From: Alteromonas sp. KUL49
GTDB taxonomy: Bacteria; Pseudomonadota; Gammaproteobacteria; Enterobacterales; Alteromonadaceae
DNA: 64,000 nt
Direction: 5' to 3'
Assembly: GCF_006538345.1 (NCBI RefSeq)
Contig: NZ_BJKL01000001.1
Coordinates: 558,001-622,000 of the forward strand
The position numbers and the translations under genes were made by a program. Of this stretch, positions 10,241 through 19,243 are shown in pieces. Every line of letters starts with the position of its first letter. Within the stretch, counting starts at the first letter, position 1. The notes beneath the pieces are model-generated. The model did no database searches. It saw nothing but the letters and a program-made list of their open reading frames with translations, and had not been told where the DNA came from.

Positions 10241-12439
10241 CTACTCGCTATCAGTAGTAGATTCAGGGATCGGGAAGCCCCGATCACGCATTAACGCATC
10301 TACACCAGCATCACGGCCTCTGAATAAACGATAAGCTTCAGCAGGATCCATGGCGTTGCGAACTGCAAATAAGTGCTTCACTAACTTGTCGCTCATTTCT
10401 TCATCATAGAATCCACCTGGTGCTTCCATAAAGGCTTCAGCAGCGTCAGCGGTAAGTACTTCAGCCCACATGTAGCCGTAGTAGGCAGCGGCATAGCCTT
10501 CACCAGAGAATACATGACCAAAGTGAGGTGAGCGGTGACGCATAACGATCTCTTCTGGCATACCGAGCTTCGTTAATTCTTCTCGTTCGAACGTGTCTGG
10601 ATCGATAACTGCTGGATCGGTGGTATGGTATTTTAGATCCATAATTGCCGATGCCATATATTCAGTGGTTTTAAAACCTTCGTTGAAGGTTGCCGCTGTT
10701 TTGATCTTAGCAACGAGATCGGCGGGGATCGGCTCTCCGGTTTTATAGTGAACCAAGTACTGGTTTATGACTTCATCTGTTGTCAACCATCGTTCTAGCA
10801 GTTGAGACTGAAATTCAGTGTAATCGCGCACACCAGAATGTGAGGTTGGATATTCAACGTCTGCAGCTAAGAAGTGAAGTGCGTGACCAAACTCATGGAA
10901 GTAGGTTTCAGCGTCATCCCAAGAAATAAGTGTAGGTTCACCGTCAGCACCCTTAACGAAGTTAGAGTTATTCGATGATAACACCGTTTGCTTACCGTCA
11001 AACGTTGTGTAGGAGCGATAGGTTGTTGCCCAAGCACCAGAGCGCTTGCCTTGACGTGCAAATGGGTCTAAGTACCAAAGGCCAATGTGTTCGCCTGAAT
11101 CTTTGTCGGTGACTTCCCATACCTGCACATCTTCATGGAATACAGGGACTTTACCTTCCTCTACAGGAGAAAAACTAAAGTTGAACAGTCTTCCTGCTAC
11201 ATAGAACATTGCGTCGCGCAGCTTATCAAGCTGAAGATATTCTTTTACTTCGTTTGAATCTAAGTCGTATTTTGCCTGTCTTACTTTTTCGGCATAGAAA
11301 CGATAGTCCCAAGGAGCAATAGTAATTTCAGCACCTTCTGCATCTGCGACTGCTTGCATATCGGCGACTTCTTCCTCAACACGAGCTATAGCGGCTGGCC
11401 ACACTTTCATCATCAGATCCATGGCATTTTCTGGATTTTTAGCCATGCGATCTTCTAAACGCCATTGCGCATAGTTTTCGTAACCGAGTAGCTTAACTCG
11501 CTCATCACGAAGCGTAAGGATTTGTTTGATAATGTCGTTATTGTCACGAGCATCACCATTGTCACCACGGTTGTAATAGGTGCGCCATACTTTTTCGCGA
11601 AGTTCTCGGTTTGTCGAGTAAGTTAAGAAGGGATCCATTGAAGATCGCGTATTAGTAATAGCATATTTGTCGGGCTCGCCTCGGGTCTCAGCCGCTGCTT
11701 TAGCGCCGTTGACAAATGATTCTGGCAGTCCATCCAATTGGTCCGCAGTAATGTAAGTAACGTAACCTTCTTCATCCTCAAGAACGTTGCTTGAAAATTG
11801 ATTATGTAAGGTCGCTAGCTCTTGGTTGATTGCCGCGTAACGCGCCTTAGCTTCACCTTCCAATGTAGCGCCATTGCGGGCAAAGCTGTTGTAGGTTAGC
11901 CATGTAATGCGTTGTTCTTCAGGTGTTAACGTAGCGAGTTCTTCTGATTCGTATACTGCTTTGACACGCTGGAACAATTTCTCATTCTGAGTGATTTCAG
12001 AGAAGAATGCTGATAGTGCTGGTGACATTTCTGCGCGAATTGCGCGGAATTCAGGGCTGGATTTGTTTGAGCTCCAAATCCCATAATACGTGAATACACG
12101 ACCTAGTGCGTCTCCGGCACGCTCCATTTCAACGATCACGTTTTGAAAAGTTGGCGCATCGGGATTGTTGGCAATAGCTTCTATTTCTTCCATATTAAGA
12201 GCCATTGCTTGCTCTAGTGCTGGCTTGAGATCTTCAAGATCCATTTGATCAAAAGCGGGGACTCCGCCAAAAGGACCTGCGAACTCTTGTAGCAATACAT
12301 TTTCAGTTTGCTCAGCAGGTACTGCAACTGGAGTTTCCTCTACAGCAGTTGTGGTTGATTCAGGTGTTGATTGACCTGTGCATCCGCCCAGTGCAACAGC
12401 AAGCGCTATTGCGGACAGAGAAGTGTTAATTTTTCCCAT
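10241..12439 (-). CDS. M3 family metallopeptidase, peptidyl-dipeptidase Dcp-like lipoprotein
   Basis: A 732-residue enzyme related to Dcp and oligopeptidase A. The zinc motif HEFGHALH starts at about residue 515 and a following Glu-rich helix (YTEFQSQLLERWL) supplies the third ligand. These enzymes cut dipeptides or short peptides from the ends of oligopeptides. Unlike cytoplasmic E. coli Dcp, this copy starts with a lipoprotein signal (lipobox ALGGC, Cys20), so it should act in the periplasm or at the outer membrane. This is common in marine Alteromonadales that feed on protein. A low-complexity Thr/Pro/Glu linker spans about residues 22-48. It is a single gene with its own terminator. Confidence 0.92.
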   Translation of the reverse strand: MGKINTSLSAIALAVALGGCTGQSTPESTTTAVEETPVAVPAEQTENVLLQEFAGPFGGVPAFDQMDLEDLKPALEQAMALNMEEIEAIANNPDAPTFQNVIVEMERAGDALGRVFTYYGIWSSNKSSPEFRAIRAEMSPALSAFFSEITQNEKLFQRVKAVYESEELATLTPEEQRITWLTYNSFARNGATLEGEAKARYAAINQELATLHNQFSSNVLEDEEGYVTYITADQLDGLPESFVNGAKAAAETRGEPDKYAITNTRSSMDPFLTYSTNRELREKVWRTYYNRGDNGDARDNNDIIKQILTLRDERVKLLGYENYAQWRLEDRMAKNPENAMDLMMKVWPAAIARVEEEVADMQAVADAEGAEITIAPWDYRFYAEKVRQAKYDLDSNEVKEYLQLDKLRDAMFYVAGRLFNFSFSPVEEGKVPVFHEDVQVWEVTDKDSGEHIGLWYLDPFARQGKRSGAWATTYRSYTTFDGKQTVLSSNNSNFVKGADGEPTLISWDDAETYFHEFGHALHFLAADVEYPTSHSGVRDYTEFQSQLLERWLTTDEVINQYLVHYKTGEPIPADLVAKIKTAATFNEGFKTTEYMASAIMDLKYHTTDPAVIDPDTFEREELTKLGMPEEIVMRHRSPHFGHVFSGEGYAAAYYGYMWAEVLTADAAEAFMEAPGGFYDEEMSDKLVKHLFAVRNAMDPAEAYRLFRGRDAGVDALMRDRGFPIPESTTDSE

Positions 12440-12595
12440 GGAATTTCCTGTTGTTTTAGTAACTTAACTATGAGGTCTATTTTTAATGTAATTGCTCACA
12501 GTTGAATATATTAGTGCATGCATTGCTCAAGTAAAATGCTTTTGACCTTGATATACATGCACCTAGTCACTAAACGACAATGGCGAAATGGGACG

Positions 12596-13450
12596 CTACC
12601 CAAAAACAACCGTTTTATTCTTATGAATTATCACGCGATCTTCTAGGTGAAAGCGAACACCATGAGCCAATGCGTTCACCTCACAGTCTTTACCTTTTCG
12701 CACCATATCACTTGCTGAGTCACTATGACTAATGCGCTTCACATTTTGCTCAATGATTGGTCCTTCATCGAGGTCTTTAGTCACGTAGTGACAGGTCGCA
12801 CCGATGAGCTTTACACCGCGATCATAGGCTTGTTGATAGGGTTTTGCTCCCGCAAAACTGGGTAGAAAACTGTGGTGAATATTGATCGCTTTTCCTTGAA
12901 GCTTTTGGCAAAGATTATCTGGTAGAATTTGCATAAAACGGGCTAGTACTGTCAAATCGATTTTGTACGAATCCAGTAACGTAGCTATTTGATTAAATGC
13001 TACTTCTTTGCCCAATGATTTAAAGTCTACCCAGTGGAAAGGAACCTTATACCAATCAGCAAACTGCTTCATTTGGGGGTGATTTGCGATAATACATGGG
13101 ATATCGCACTGGAGTTCGCCTGTGTGCCAACGATGGAGAATATCAACCAAACAATGAGATTCTAAACTGGCGAGTAAAGCGACGCGCTGTTTCACATTCG
13201 AGTCAGTAAGCTTCCAATTCATTTGGAACTCGTTTGCCACTGGGGTAAATTCTTCGAGAAAACTCGAGTAGTCAAGCTTAATTGAGTCTGCTCCAATTTC
13301 GTGACGCATAAAAAAGCGGCCGGTTTGCAGATCGGTATGATGGCTAGCTTCTACTATTGTCGCACCATGGTCAGCTAAAAATTGAGATACCCGCGCCACC
13401 AGCCCTATTTGATCCGGGCAATCTATTACTAATCGATATGTTTGTTGCAT
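12596..13450 (-). CDS. purU: formyltetrahydrofolate deformylase
   Basis: PurU hydrolyses 10-formyltetrahydrofolate to formate and tetrahydrofolate, balancing the one-carbon pool and supplying formate for PurT. The 284-residue protein has an N-terminal ACT domain (YRLVIDCPDQIGLVARVSQF) and a C-terminal formyltransferase domain. The latter carries INIHHSFLPSF and the late DEGPIIEQ segment, the expected catalytic blocks. Length matches the family. It stands alone on the minus strand, 145 bases after thpR in chromosomal order would place it upstream of thpR in transcription, but the gap of 119 bases suggests separate control. Confidence 0.96.
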   Translation of the reverse strand: MQQTYRLVIDCPDQIGLVARVSQFLADHGATIVEASHHTDLQTGRFFMRHEIGADSIKLDYSSFLEEFTPVANEFQMNWKLTDSNVKQRVALLASLESHCLVDILHRWHTGELQCDIPCIIANHPQMKQFADWYKVPFHWVDFKSLGKEVAFNQIATLLDSYKIDLTVLARFMQILPDNLCQKLQGKAINIHHSFLPSFAGAKPYQQAYDRGVKLIGATCHYVTKDLDEGPIIEQNVKRISHSDSASDMVRKGKDCEVNALAHGVRFHLEDRVIIHKNKTVVFG

Positions 13451-13569
13451 TTACTTTTGGTTAAAGAATGTTGATGACACTCTTTTTAACCATCGCGCAC
13501 TAGGAAGTAAAGGTTTTGTCGTTAATACACTAGCTCTTTTTGCAATATCAAATAATGTGATAGCGATTT

Positions 13570-14205
13570 TTAGCCTTCATCGACCATACCGCGCTTAAGT
13601 TGTTCTCGAATTGAAAGTGACGAGGTGAGAGACCAAGACTGACGAATGGGGTAGTGAACACCTTGCTTGTCAGAGAAAGATTCAAAGAGATGAAATTTAG
13701 TTACCGAACAGGTGATATTTGGCTGGAATAAAGGCAGTGACACGGTGGGTGTAGCTTTTCTCACAAGTGTAACGTGTGGGCGATATTCTCGTTTTTCCAC
13801 TGCTATTCCCACTTGAGATGCAGCACTAGAGCAAGCAGTAGCCAACGATATCAGTTCATGAGGCAATTCGGATGGTGCCGCAAAAATTATTTTTGGCTTG
13901 GCCCAAAATCCGGTGGAATCTAACGTTAAATCAAAACAGCGTTGTTGGATGTTACCAAGAGCGATACATAGCGCTTCATGCTGTTGAGGGCTGATGTTGC
14001 CAGTAAAACAAAGGGTAATGTGAAAATTCGCTGTAGGTACCGCATAAGGCATATATGAGGTGTTTTGATCTTTGCGCCTTTTATCTTGCTTAGTCCAGTT
14101 ATTACGCAGTTTATGGGAGGCTACTTCGGGCAGTGCCTTTTGTCTCCATGCGTCAAGATTCAATTTTTCATGGGGCAATAAATCTATGCCAATAAAACTG
14201 CGCAT
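13570..14205 (-). CDS. thpR: RNA 2',3'-cyclic phosphodiesterase (2H family)
   Basis: A 2H-phosphoesterase of 211 residues that opens 2',3'-cyclic phosphates on RNA and can join tRNA halves in vitro. The two catalytic HxTx motifs are visible as FHITLCFTG and RPHVTLVRK. The start is decided by the sequence: ATG at 14205 is preceded by GGAGGGAG on the minus strand, an unusually strong ribosome site. Upstream in-frame codons to 14262 add a segment with no family match. The basic insert between the first strand and HITL (KQDKRRKDQNTS) is longer than in E. coli. It is a single gene. Confidence 0.9.
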   Translation of the reverse strand: MRSFIGIDLLPHEKLNLDAWRQKALPEVASHKLRNNWTKQDKRRKDQNTSYMPYAVPTANFHITLCFTGNISPQQHEALCIALGNIQQRCFDLTLDSTGFWAKPKIIFAAPSELPHELISLATACSSAASQVGIAVEKREYRPHVTLVRKATPTVSLPLFQPNITCSVTKFHLFESFSDKQGVHYPIRQSWSLTSSLSIREQLKRGMVDEG

Positions 14206-14404
14206 GTGTCTCCCTCCAAACGTTGGCTTTACCTTAAAATAGAAGAAAGCATTGAGCAACACTCAATGGTCTCAATATTGTGGACATAGTTTTCAATAGA
14301 TTAACGAGTTAGGTAACCGAGTGTGTATGTGGTTAATGACGTGCTTAAGAACAGTGTTATTGAAGACGAACCTGCTCAGTATGCAAACCTTTGTTCTATC
14401 CAAT

Positions 14405-14433
14405 AAAAAAGCCAGTGCATATGCACTGGCTTT
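14405..14433 (-). terminator. rho-independent terminator, 26-base perfect palindrome
   Basis: The palindrome spans 14408-14433 with half-site AAAGCCAGTGCAT. On the minus strand it runs into six or more T residues, 44 bases after the stop of the PEP-CTERM-like gene. Confidence 0.85.
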
Positions 14434-14476
14434 GGACTTGGTTTTGTATCGTAGTCTAACGGATGTTGTGCGTCGT

Positions 14477-15205
14477 TTAAGACTTCACTTTGCGGCTTAC
14501 AGCGAAGCCGATAAGCAACAAACCGAATGCTGCCAGAGAAGTAGGCGCAGAAACAGTCACCGCTGGAGCGGTAGAGTAGGTGTATTCAACTGTAATTTCA
14601 CCCCACGCAGCTGTTGTGAACGAGTTTGTAAACAAGCCTGTTCCACCGTCAACGTCGTTTGTAAATGCTGTGTTAGCAAGAGCAGTGAAAACGAAGTCTA
14701 TAGTTCCAGCAGTAACGAATGAGGCAAGGCTAGTCGCTGTCAATGAACCATCAATTTGGCCAGTTGAAAGACCGTAAGAGAAGGTATCATCTGCAGTTGC
14801 AGGGATTAGGTCAAACGTACCAGTTGGCGCACTTTCGTCATTCAGAAACGAATTGATTGGGTCAGCAGCAACAAACGTGAAGGCGTTCGTGAATGCAGAG
14901 CTAACTTCGAATGGCAAAATCATCGTAACGTCGATCTCAGCACGACCGTTTGACACACTAATGTTTTGCGACGAGCCTGTACTATTCAGCTGAGCTGAAA
15001 CGCTGATTGCAACGTTCGTTAGCGTACCAAGAGCAGAATCAAACCCTTGGATTTGTAGAGTTTCAGAGAATAAACCGCTCAAAGTTACGTCAGTTGAACT
15101 ACCCTGAGTACCGAACGAATCTGTGAAACTAATTACGGCAGCCGAAGCATTGAATGTGGTCACAAGTAAGCTTGTAATTAGTAATTTTTTGAACAAGTTT
15201 TTCAT
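14477..15205 (-). CDS. PEP-CTERM-like secreted protein, possible choice-of-anchor E type
   Basis: A 242-residue exported protein with a signal peptide cleaved near NASA|AVIS. The low-charge, beta-rich body with LGTLTNVAISVSAQL and repeated Ser/Thr/Asn resembles choice-of-anchor domains. The C-terminus has the three-part layout of a sorting tag: a short motif (VSAPTSLAAF), a hydrophobic helix (GLLLIGFAV) and a basic end (SRKVKS). The motif reads SAPTS where VPEPTS is usual, so processing by an exosortase is inferred. PEP-CTERM proteins are generally surface or matrix proteins tied to exopolysaccharide. No exosortase gene is in the window. A sigma-54-like promoter and an inverted repeat precede the gene. 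Confidence 0.75.
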   Translation of the reverse strand: MKNLFKKLLITSLLVTTFNASAAVISFTDSFGTQGSSTDVTLSGLFSETLQIQGFDSALGTLTNVAISVSAQLNSTGSSQNISVSNGRAEIDVTMILPFEVSSAFTNAFTFVAADPINSFLNDESAPTGTFDLIPATADDTFSYGLSTGQIDGSLTATSLASFVTAGTIDFVFTALANTAFTNDVDGGTGLFTNSFTTAAWGEITVEYTYSTAPAVTVSAPTSLAAFGLLLIGFAVSRKVKS

Positions 15206-15271
15206 AACTATTTCTCTAAAAGTTCCGTTGGAGGAATACGATAAAAATGATACATAAACTAATAGTTACTT

Positions 15272-15287
15272 AGCAATTACCGATCCA
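15272..15287 (-). promoter_or_regulatory. candidate sigma-54 (RpoN) promoter of the PEP-CTERM-like gene
   Basis: The minus strand reads TGGATCGGTAATTGCT. It keeps GG and GC ten bases apart and matches TGGCACG-N4-TTGCT except at two positions. The start of transcription would fall about 55-60 bases before the ATG. Sigma-54 control with the PrsK/PrsR pair is known for PEP-CTERM genes in floc-forming bacteria. Confidence 0.6.
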
Positions 15288-15288
15288 A

Positions 15289-15313
15289 CTTTTTAAATTG
15301 TTGATTTAAAAAG
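15289..15313. promoter_or_regulatory. perfect 10-base inverted repeat next to the -24 element
   Basis: The arms CTTTTTAAAT and ATTTAAAAAG flank TGTTG, directly upstream of the candidate -24 box. It could bind a regulator; it is close for a classical enhancer-binding protein site. Confidence 0.5.
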
Positions 15314-15471
15314 AGTTTGATTATTTTCATGAAACGCGACAAACCATAGCGTAAAATATTCTGACAATAAAAACATGTCTAGCGCCGCTCTTTGTTGATA
15401 ATGTGGTTTAAAATGACGCTAATAACCCATGAGTTTATGCATAAAATGAAATCACAATCGATAGTTTCACA

Positions 15472-17988
15472 ATGAATACTAGCCTTTCCCATCTTCCTGC
15501 GTATTCTCTAGTTGATCCGATCGCAAGTGCGATCCCTTCGACTAATGTTGTGATCAGTGCACCGCCCGGGGTAGGTAAATCAACAGTGCTCCCTTTATCG
15601 TTATTGGATCTAGAGATCAAGGGAAAGATCTTGCTTCTTCAACCGCGTAAAGTGGTGGTTAGAAATCTTGCCAGTTACCTTGCAAATCTCCATGGAGATA
15701 AGATCGGAGAGACGATCGGTTACCGGATGAGGGGGGAATCAAAGTCGGGATCAACCACTCGTTTAGAAGTTGTCACAGAGGGTATTCTTGTCAATATGAT
15801 CCAGCGGGATCCGGAGTTGTCTGGTATCGGAGCAATCATTTTTGACGAGTTTCACGAGCGCAGCCTCAACAATGATTTCAGTTTAGCTTTATCAATAGAC
15901 GTACAGAACGCTTTTCGGCCTGATTTGAGGCTCGTGGTTATGTCGGCGACATTAGACGTAGACCCTTTGAGTTCGCTTTTGGCATCACACTGCGATTTAC
16001 CAATAACACAATTGCATATAGAAGGTAGGGCTTTTCCAGTTGCCGTTTACTATCAGAAAGATACTCCTCCTCAAGAAACCATAAAGAGCGTAACTAAAGT
16101 CGTGGTTCAAGCACACGATAAACACGAAGGGGATGTGCTAGTATTTTTGCCCGGTCGGGGAGCCATCGAACGGGTTCAACGAGAGTTGAAATCAACGTCG
16201 ATTAAAGCTGAAATTCATACGCTGTACGGTGCACTGTCAAAAGATAAGCAACAGCTGGCGATAGTACCGAGCGAGAATGGACTTCGAAAAATTATTCTTG
16301 CCACTAATATTGCTGAGACCAGTCTGACAATAGAGGGTATAAAAGTGGTAGTTGATAGCCTCCTCGAGAATAAAGCGTCATATTCTCATAGCAGTGGGTT
16401 TACCCAGCTTACCATGCAACGGATTTCACAAGCTTCCGCTATACAAAGAATGGGGCGAGCAGGTCGGTTGAGCGAAGGCCACTGCTATCGACTGTGCAGC
16501 CAGAGTACGTTTGAGCGTTTGGACAAATTCACTGCGCCAGAAATAGAAACGAGCGATCTGGCCTCATTTGTATTAAATACCTTAAGTTGGGGAACGACAC
16601 CAAGCGAACTAGCATTGCTGTCTCAACCTAGTCAGGGATCGCTATCTTCGGCTTATACTGTACTTGAAAGCATAGGTGCGATTAATGATGAGGGACACAT
16701 AACTCGTTGGGGGCGAGCAATCGCCAAGTTACCATGTCATCCAAAGCTCGCGAATATGATTCTTATCTGTGGACAGGGGGCCGATGGCCTTTCCGCTGAA
16801 CAGGTAAGTTCAATGAAAGTCGCTGCTGCGTTTGTTGTTGCAATGGCTGAGGAAATAGTTTCTGACTCAGATCATCTTTTTGCTATGGATGCTCTGCTAT
16901 CGTTGCCACAGCACTCGATTAAAAGATTGACTACACAGGCGAGAAGATATGCTCGGTATCTGGGTATATCTGCCGAGTCAATCGACCGCCATTCCCTTGA
17001 TGATTATGCTCTTGCCGCATGTATTGCCATTGCATTTCCTGAAAACATAGCACTCAGGCGAGAAGGCTCTGGAGAACAGCAGTCTTTCAAACTTGCAGGA
17101 GGGAAGGGGGCTATTGTAAATCGTCACACACTAACCTCTGCAGACAAGTGGCTCGCTGTATTGGATGGACAACAGCGTCTCGGTGATGTGACCATTAGCT
17201 TGGCTCAGCCTATTGAACAGTCGCTTCTCGAATTACTGTTTCCCGCGCAATTCAAGCAACATAAAATGGTTACGCTGAATTCTCAAACCCATGTTATGGA
17301 ATATCGCCTAGCTAAAAGATTCTTTGCTATAGAGTTAGAAAGTATGCCCGCTTCGGGCGAGGAAAAAAGTGAAAACACGAACTATTGGAACGAGGCTACA
17401 GTAAAAGGTTGGGGACAGTACCTTAGTGAACTCCCCTTTGATAGATGGCCATTGCAATCAGGTACTTTGCAATGGTGGAATCGAGTGAAGCTAGCATCAA
17501 AGTTAGCACTCCCCCAGAACGAGGCTTACGACGAACCTACGCCTTGGCCAGATTCGATTCAAAGTCTACTGCCTGAGGCAATTGAAATGTTACGTGATAA
17601 GTTAGCTAAATGCGTCAACGTTAAACAACTCGAAAAAGTAGATTGGCATTCTGCGCTAAATAACACGCTCACGTGGCCACAACAGTCAGCATTAAAGTCG
17701 CTGCTTCCAGAGTATATTGATACTCCCAATGGGAGAAAAATTAAACTTCGATACGAGAGTGATGGACGGGTGATTGCGTCTACTAGACTTCAAGATATGT
17801 TCGGTCAGCAAGCGCCTGTCACTATAGCGCTTGGTAACATTACAGTAATGTTTGAGTTGCTCTCACCAGCAAGAAGACCACTACAAACCACATCTGACCT
17901 CGGCGCATTTTGGCAAGGTAGCTATAAAGAGATTCAAAAAGAAATGAAAGGTCGCTATCCCAAACACAATTGGGATCTGCCTGATTAA
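15472..17988 (+). CDS. hrpB: ATP-dependent helicase HrpB
   Basis: An 838-residue DEAH/RHA-type helicase. Motif I is APPGVGKST at about residues 27-35, motif II is DEFHER (the DExH variant), motif III is SATLD, and motif VI is RMGRAGR. The HA2 and HrpB-specific C-terminal domains follow in a protein of the normal length. Its cellular role in most bacteria is not settled, and some homologues affect RNA processing or stress and antibiotic tolerance. It stands alone, divergent from the PEP-CTERM-like gene. The ribosome site before ATG 15472 is weak, but the N-terminus (LPAYSLVDPI) aligns with the family. Confidence 0.95.
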   Translation: MNTSLSHLPAYSLVDPIASAIPSTNVVISAPPGVGKSTVLPLSLLDLEIKGKILLLQPRKVVVRNLASYLANLHGDKIGETIGYRMRGESKSGSTTRLEVVTEGILVNMIQRDPELSGIGAIIFDEFHERSLNNDFSLALSIDVQNAFRPDLRLVVMSATLDVDPLSSLLASHCDLPITQLHIEGRAFPVAVYYQKDTPPQETIKSVTKVVVQAHDKHEGDVLVFLPGRGAIERVQRELKSTSIKAEIHTLYGALSKDKQQLAIVPSENGLRKIILATNIAETSLTIEGIKVVVDSLLENKASYSHSSGFTQLTMQRISQASAIQRMGRAGRLSEGHCYRLCSQSTFERLDKFTAPEIETSDLASFVLNTLSWGTTPSELALLSQPSQGSLSSAYTVLESIGAINDEGHITRWGRAIAKLPCHPKLANMILICGQGADGLSAEQVSSMKVAAAFVVAMAEEIVSDSDHLFAMDALLSLPQHSIKRLTTQARRYARYLGISAESIDRHSLDDYALAACIAIAFPENIALRREGSGEQQSFKLAGGKGAIVNRHTLTSADKWLAVLDGQQRLGDVTISLAQPIEQSLLELLFPAQFKQHKMVTLNSQTHVMEYRLAKRFFAIELESMPASGEEKSENTNYWNEATVKGWGQYLSELPFDRWPLQSGTLQWWNRVKLASKLALPQNEAYDEPTPWPDSIQSLLPEAIEMLRDKLAKCVNVKQLEKVDWHSALNNTLTWPQQSALKSLLPEYIDTPNGRKIKLRYESDGRVIASTRLQDMFGQQAPVTIALGNITVMFELLSPARRPLQTTSDLGAFWQGSYKEIQKEMKGRYPKHNWDLPD

Positions 17989-18462
17989 TTTGGAACAGCT
18001 AATAAATAAGGTGTAAAAATGTGTGCTTTGTTATTTACTAACTAACCACACGCTCTTAACCACTAACCTAGCTTGTAGCCCTTTATATTCAAGACCTTCG
18101 GTCTGACCACTAAAAAAAATAACTGTAAATTAAATGTTAAGTGTATAAATTTAATACGCTTTTTGAGAGTGCTGTTTAGTGCGATAAAAAATTGTCCGAC
18201 CTTGGTCTTATTTAGCTATTGTCATCATTTGGTTATACATGCTTAATAGAGTGGTTATTTGAAAAATTGGACGAAAAAGTGAAAGGGTTTTGCTTTTTCG
18301 GTGTGTTCAATCAAATTCCATTTCCATTCAGAAGGGGTAGTGCTTTGCCCATGGTCCGGAGTTTGTGCAATGCAGATTCTGGTTTCCGTTGTTCAGTGAA
18401 AATGCCAGGTGGGCGCTATGTCGACTGGTTTGGGCTTACGTACAACATATGAGGGAAACAGC
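17989..18462 (+). other. 474-base intergenic region before phaB
   Basis: It is AT-rich after hrpB and carries two hairpins: AGACC-TTC-GGTCT near 18093, and CGAAAAAG (18272-18279) with CTTTTTCG (18293-18300). Neither has a downstream T run. A 77-codon frame at 18219-18452 has no ribosome site and no recognisable protein features. No CTGC-N3-GCAG site is seen here, unlike the region beside phaR. Confidence 0.45.
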
Positions 18463-19185
18463 ATGAACAGAGTAGCACTTGTCACTGGTGGCACCAGAGG
18501 AATTGGGGAAGCAATTTGTATTGCACTTAAAGATGCTGGCTATACAGTTGTGGCAAACTATGGTGGGAACGATGCAGCAGCACAGGCGTTTACAGAGAGA
18601 ACAGGTATTCCTGCTTTCAAATTTGATGTCGCCGATTTTGAAAAAACGTCATCGGCTATTAGTCAGATAGAGAATGACTATGGCCCCGTTGATATTCTTA
18701 TCAACAATGCGGGAATTACCCGCGACGGTACTATGCACAGAATGGACTTTGCGCAATGGGACGCCGTTATCCAAACTAACTTAGCGTCTTGCTTCAATAC
18801 AGCTCGCTCTGTCATTGAGGGAATGCGTAAGCGCGGATTCGGTCGTATTGTCAATATTGGTTCTGTTAATGGTCAGGCTGGGCAATATGGTCAAGTAAAC
18901 TACGCGGCCGCAAAATCAGGTATTCATGGTTTTACTAAGGCACTCGCATTAGAGTGTGCATCTAAAGGAATTACCGTTAATGCTATTGCTCCGGGTTACG
19001 TAGATACAGACATGGTACGTGCAGTACCAGAAGACGTATTAAAGAAAATTATTGCCACTATTCCTGTAGGTCGTCTGGGTAAACCAGAAGACATTGCCAA
19101 TAGTGTCATGTTTTTGATTGATGACAATGCAGGCTTTATGACAGGTTCTACATTATCAATCAATGGCGGTCAGCACATGTATTAA
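18463..19185 (+). CDS. phaB: acetoacetyl-CoA reductase (NADPH), PHB synthesis
   Basis: It reduces acetoacetyl-CoA to (R)-3-hydroxybutyryl-CoA, the monomer for PHB. The 240-residue short-chain dehydrogenase has the cofactor motif TGGTRGIG at residues 8-15, NNAG at 81-84, and the catalytic set Ser134, Tyr147 and Lys151 (YAAAK). I chose ATG 18463, preceded by GAGGG, because it starts right at the first Rossmann strand; the frame is open upstream to 18409. FabG-type ketoacyl-ACP reductases are close relatives, but the PHA genes nearby favour phaB. phaA (thiolase) is not in the window. Confidence 0.88.
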   Translation: MNRVALVTGGTRGIGEAICIALKDAGYTVVANYGGNDAAAQAFTERTGIPAFKFDVADFEKTSSAISQIENDYGPVDILINNAGITRDGTMHRMDFAQWDAVIQTNLASCFNTARSVIEGMRKRGFGRIVNIGSVNGQAGQYGQVNYAAAKSGIHGFTKALALECASKGITVNAIAPGYVDTDMVRAVPEDVLKKIIATIPVGRLGKPEDIANSVMFLIDDNAGFMTGSTLSINGGQHMY

Positions 19186-19206
19186 TGTGTTTTTGAACTG
19201 CAGCTT

Positions 19207-19232
19207 CGTGTCAGTGGTATCACACTGACACG
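19207..19232. terminator. hairpin between convergent phaB and transglycosylase genes
   Basis: The arms CGTGTCAGTG and CACTGACACG pair perfectly around a 6-base loop. There is no long T run on either side, so termination strength is uncertain. Confidence 0.55.
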
Positions 19233-19243
19233 ATTGCTTGTCT

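Noticed and set aside
14321..14722. 133-codon open frame crossing the terminator and the end of the PEP-CTERM-like gene
   Set aside because: It runs through a perfect terminator hairpin and is antisense to the secreted protein gene.
18219..18452. 77-codon open frame in the gap before phaB
   Set aside because: No ribosome site, no signal or membrane helix, unusual composition with many Cys and Phe; it seems to be chance.
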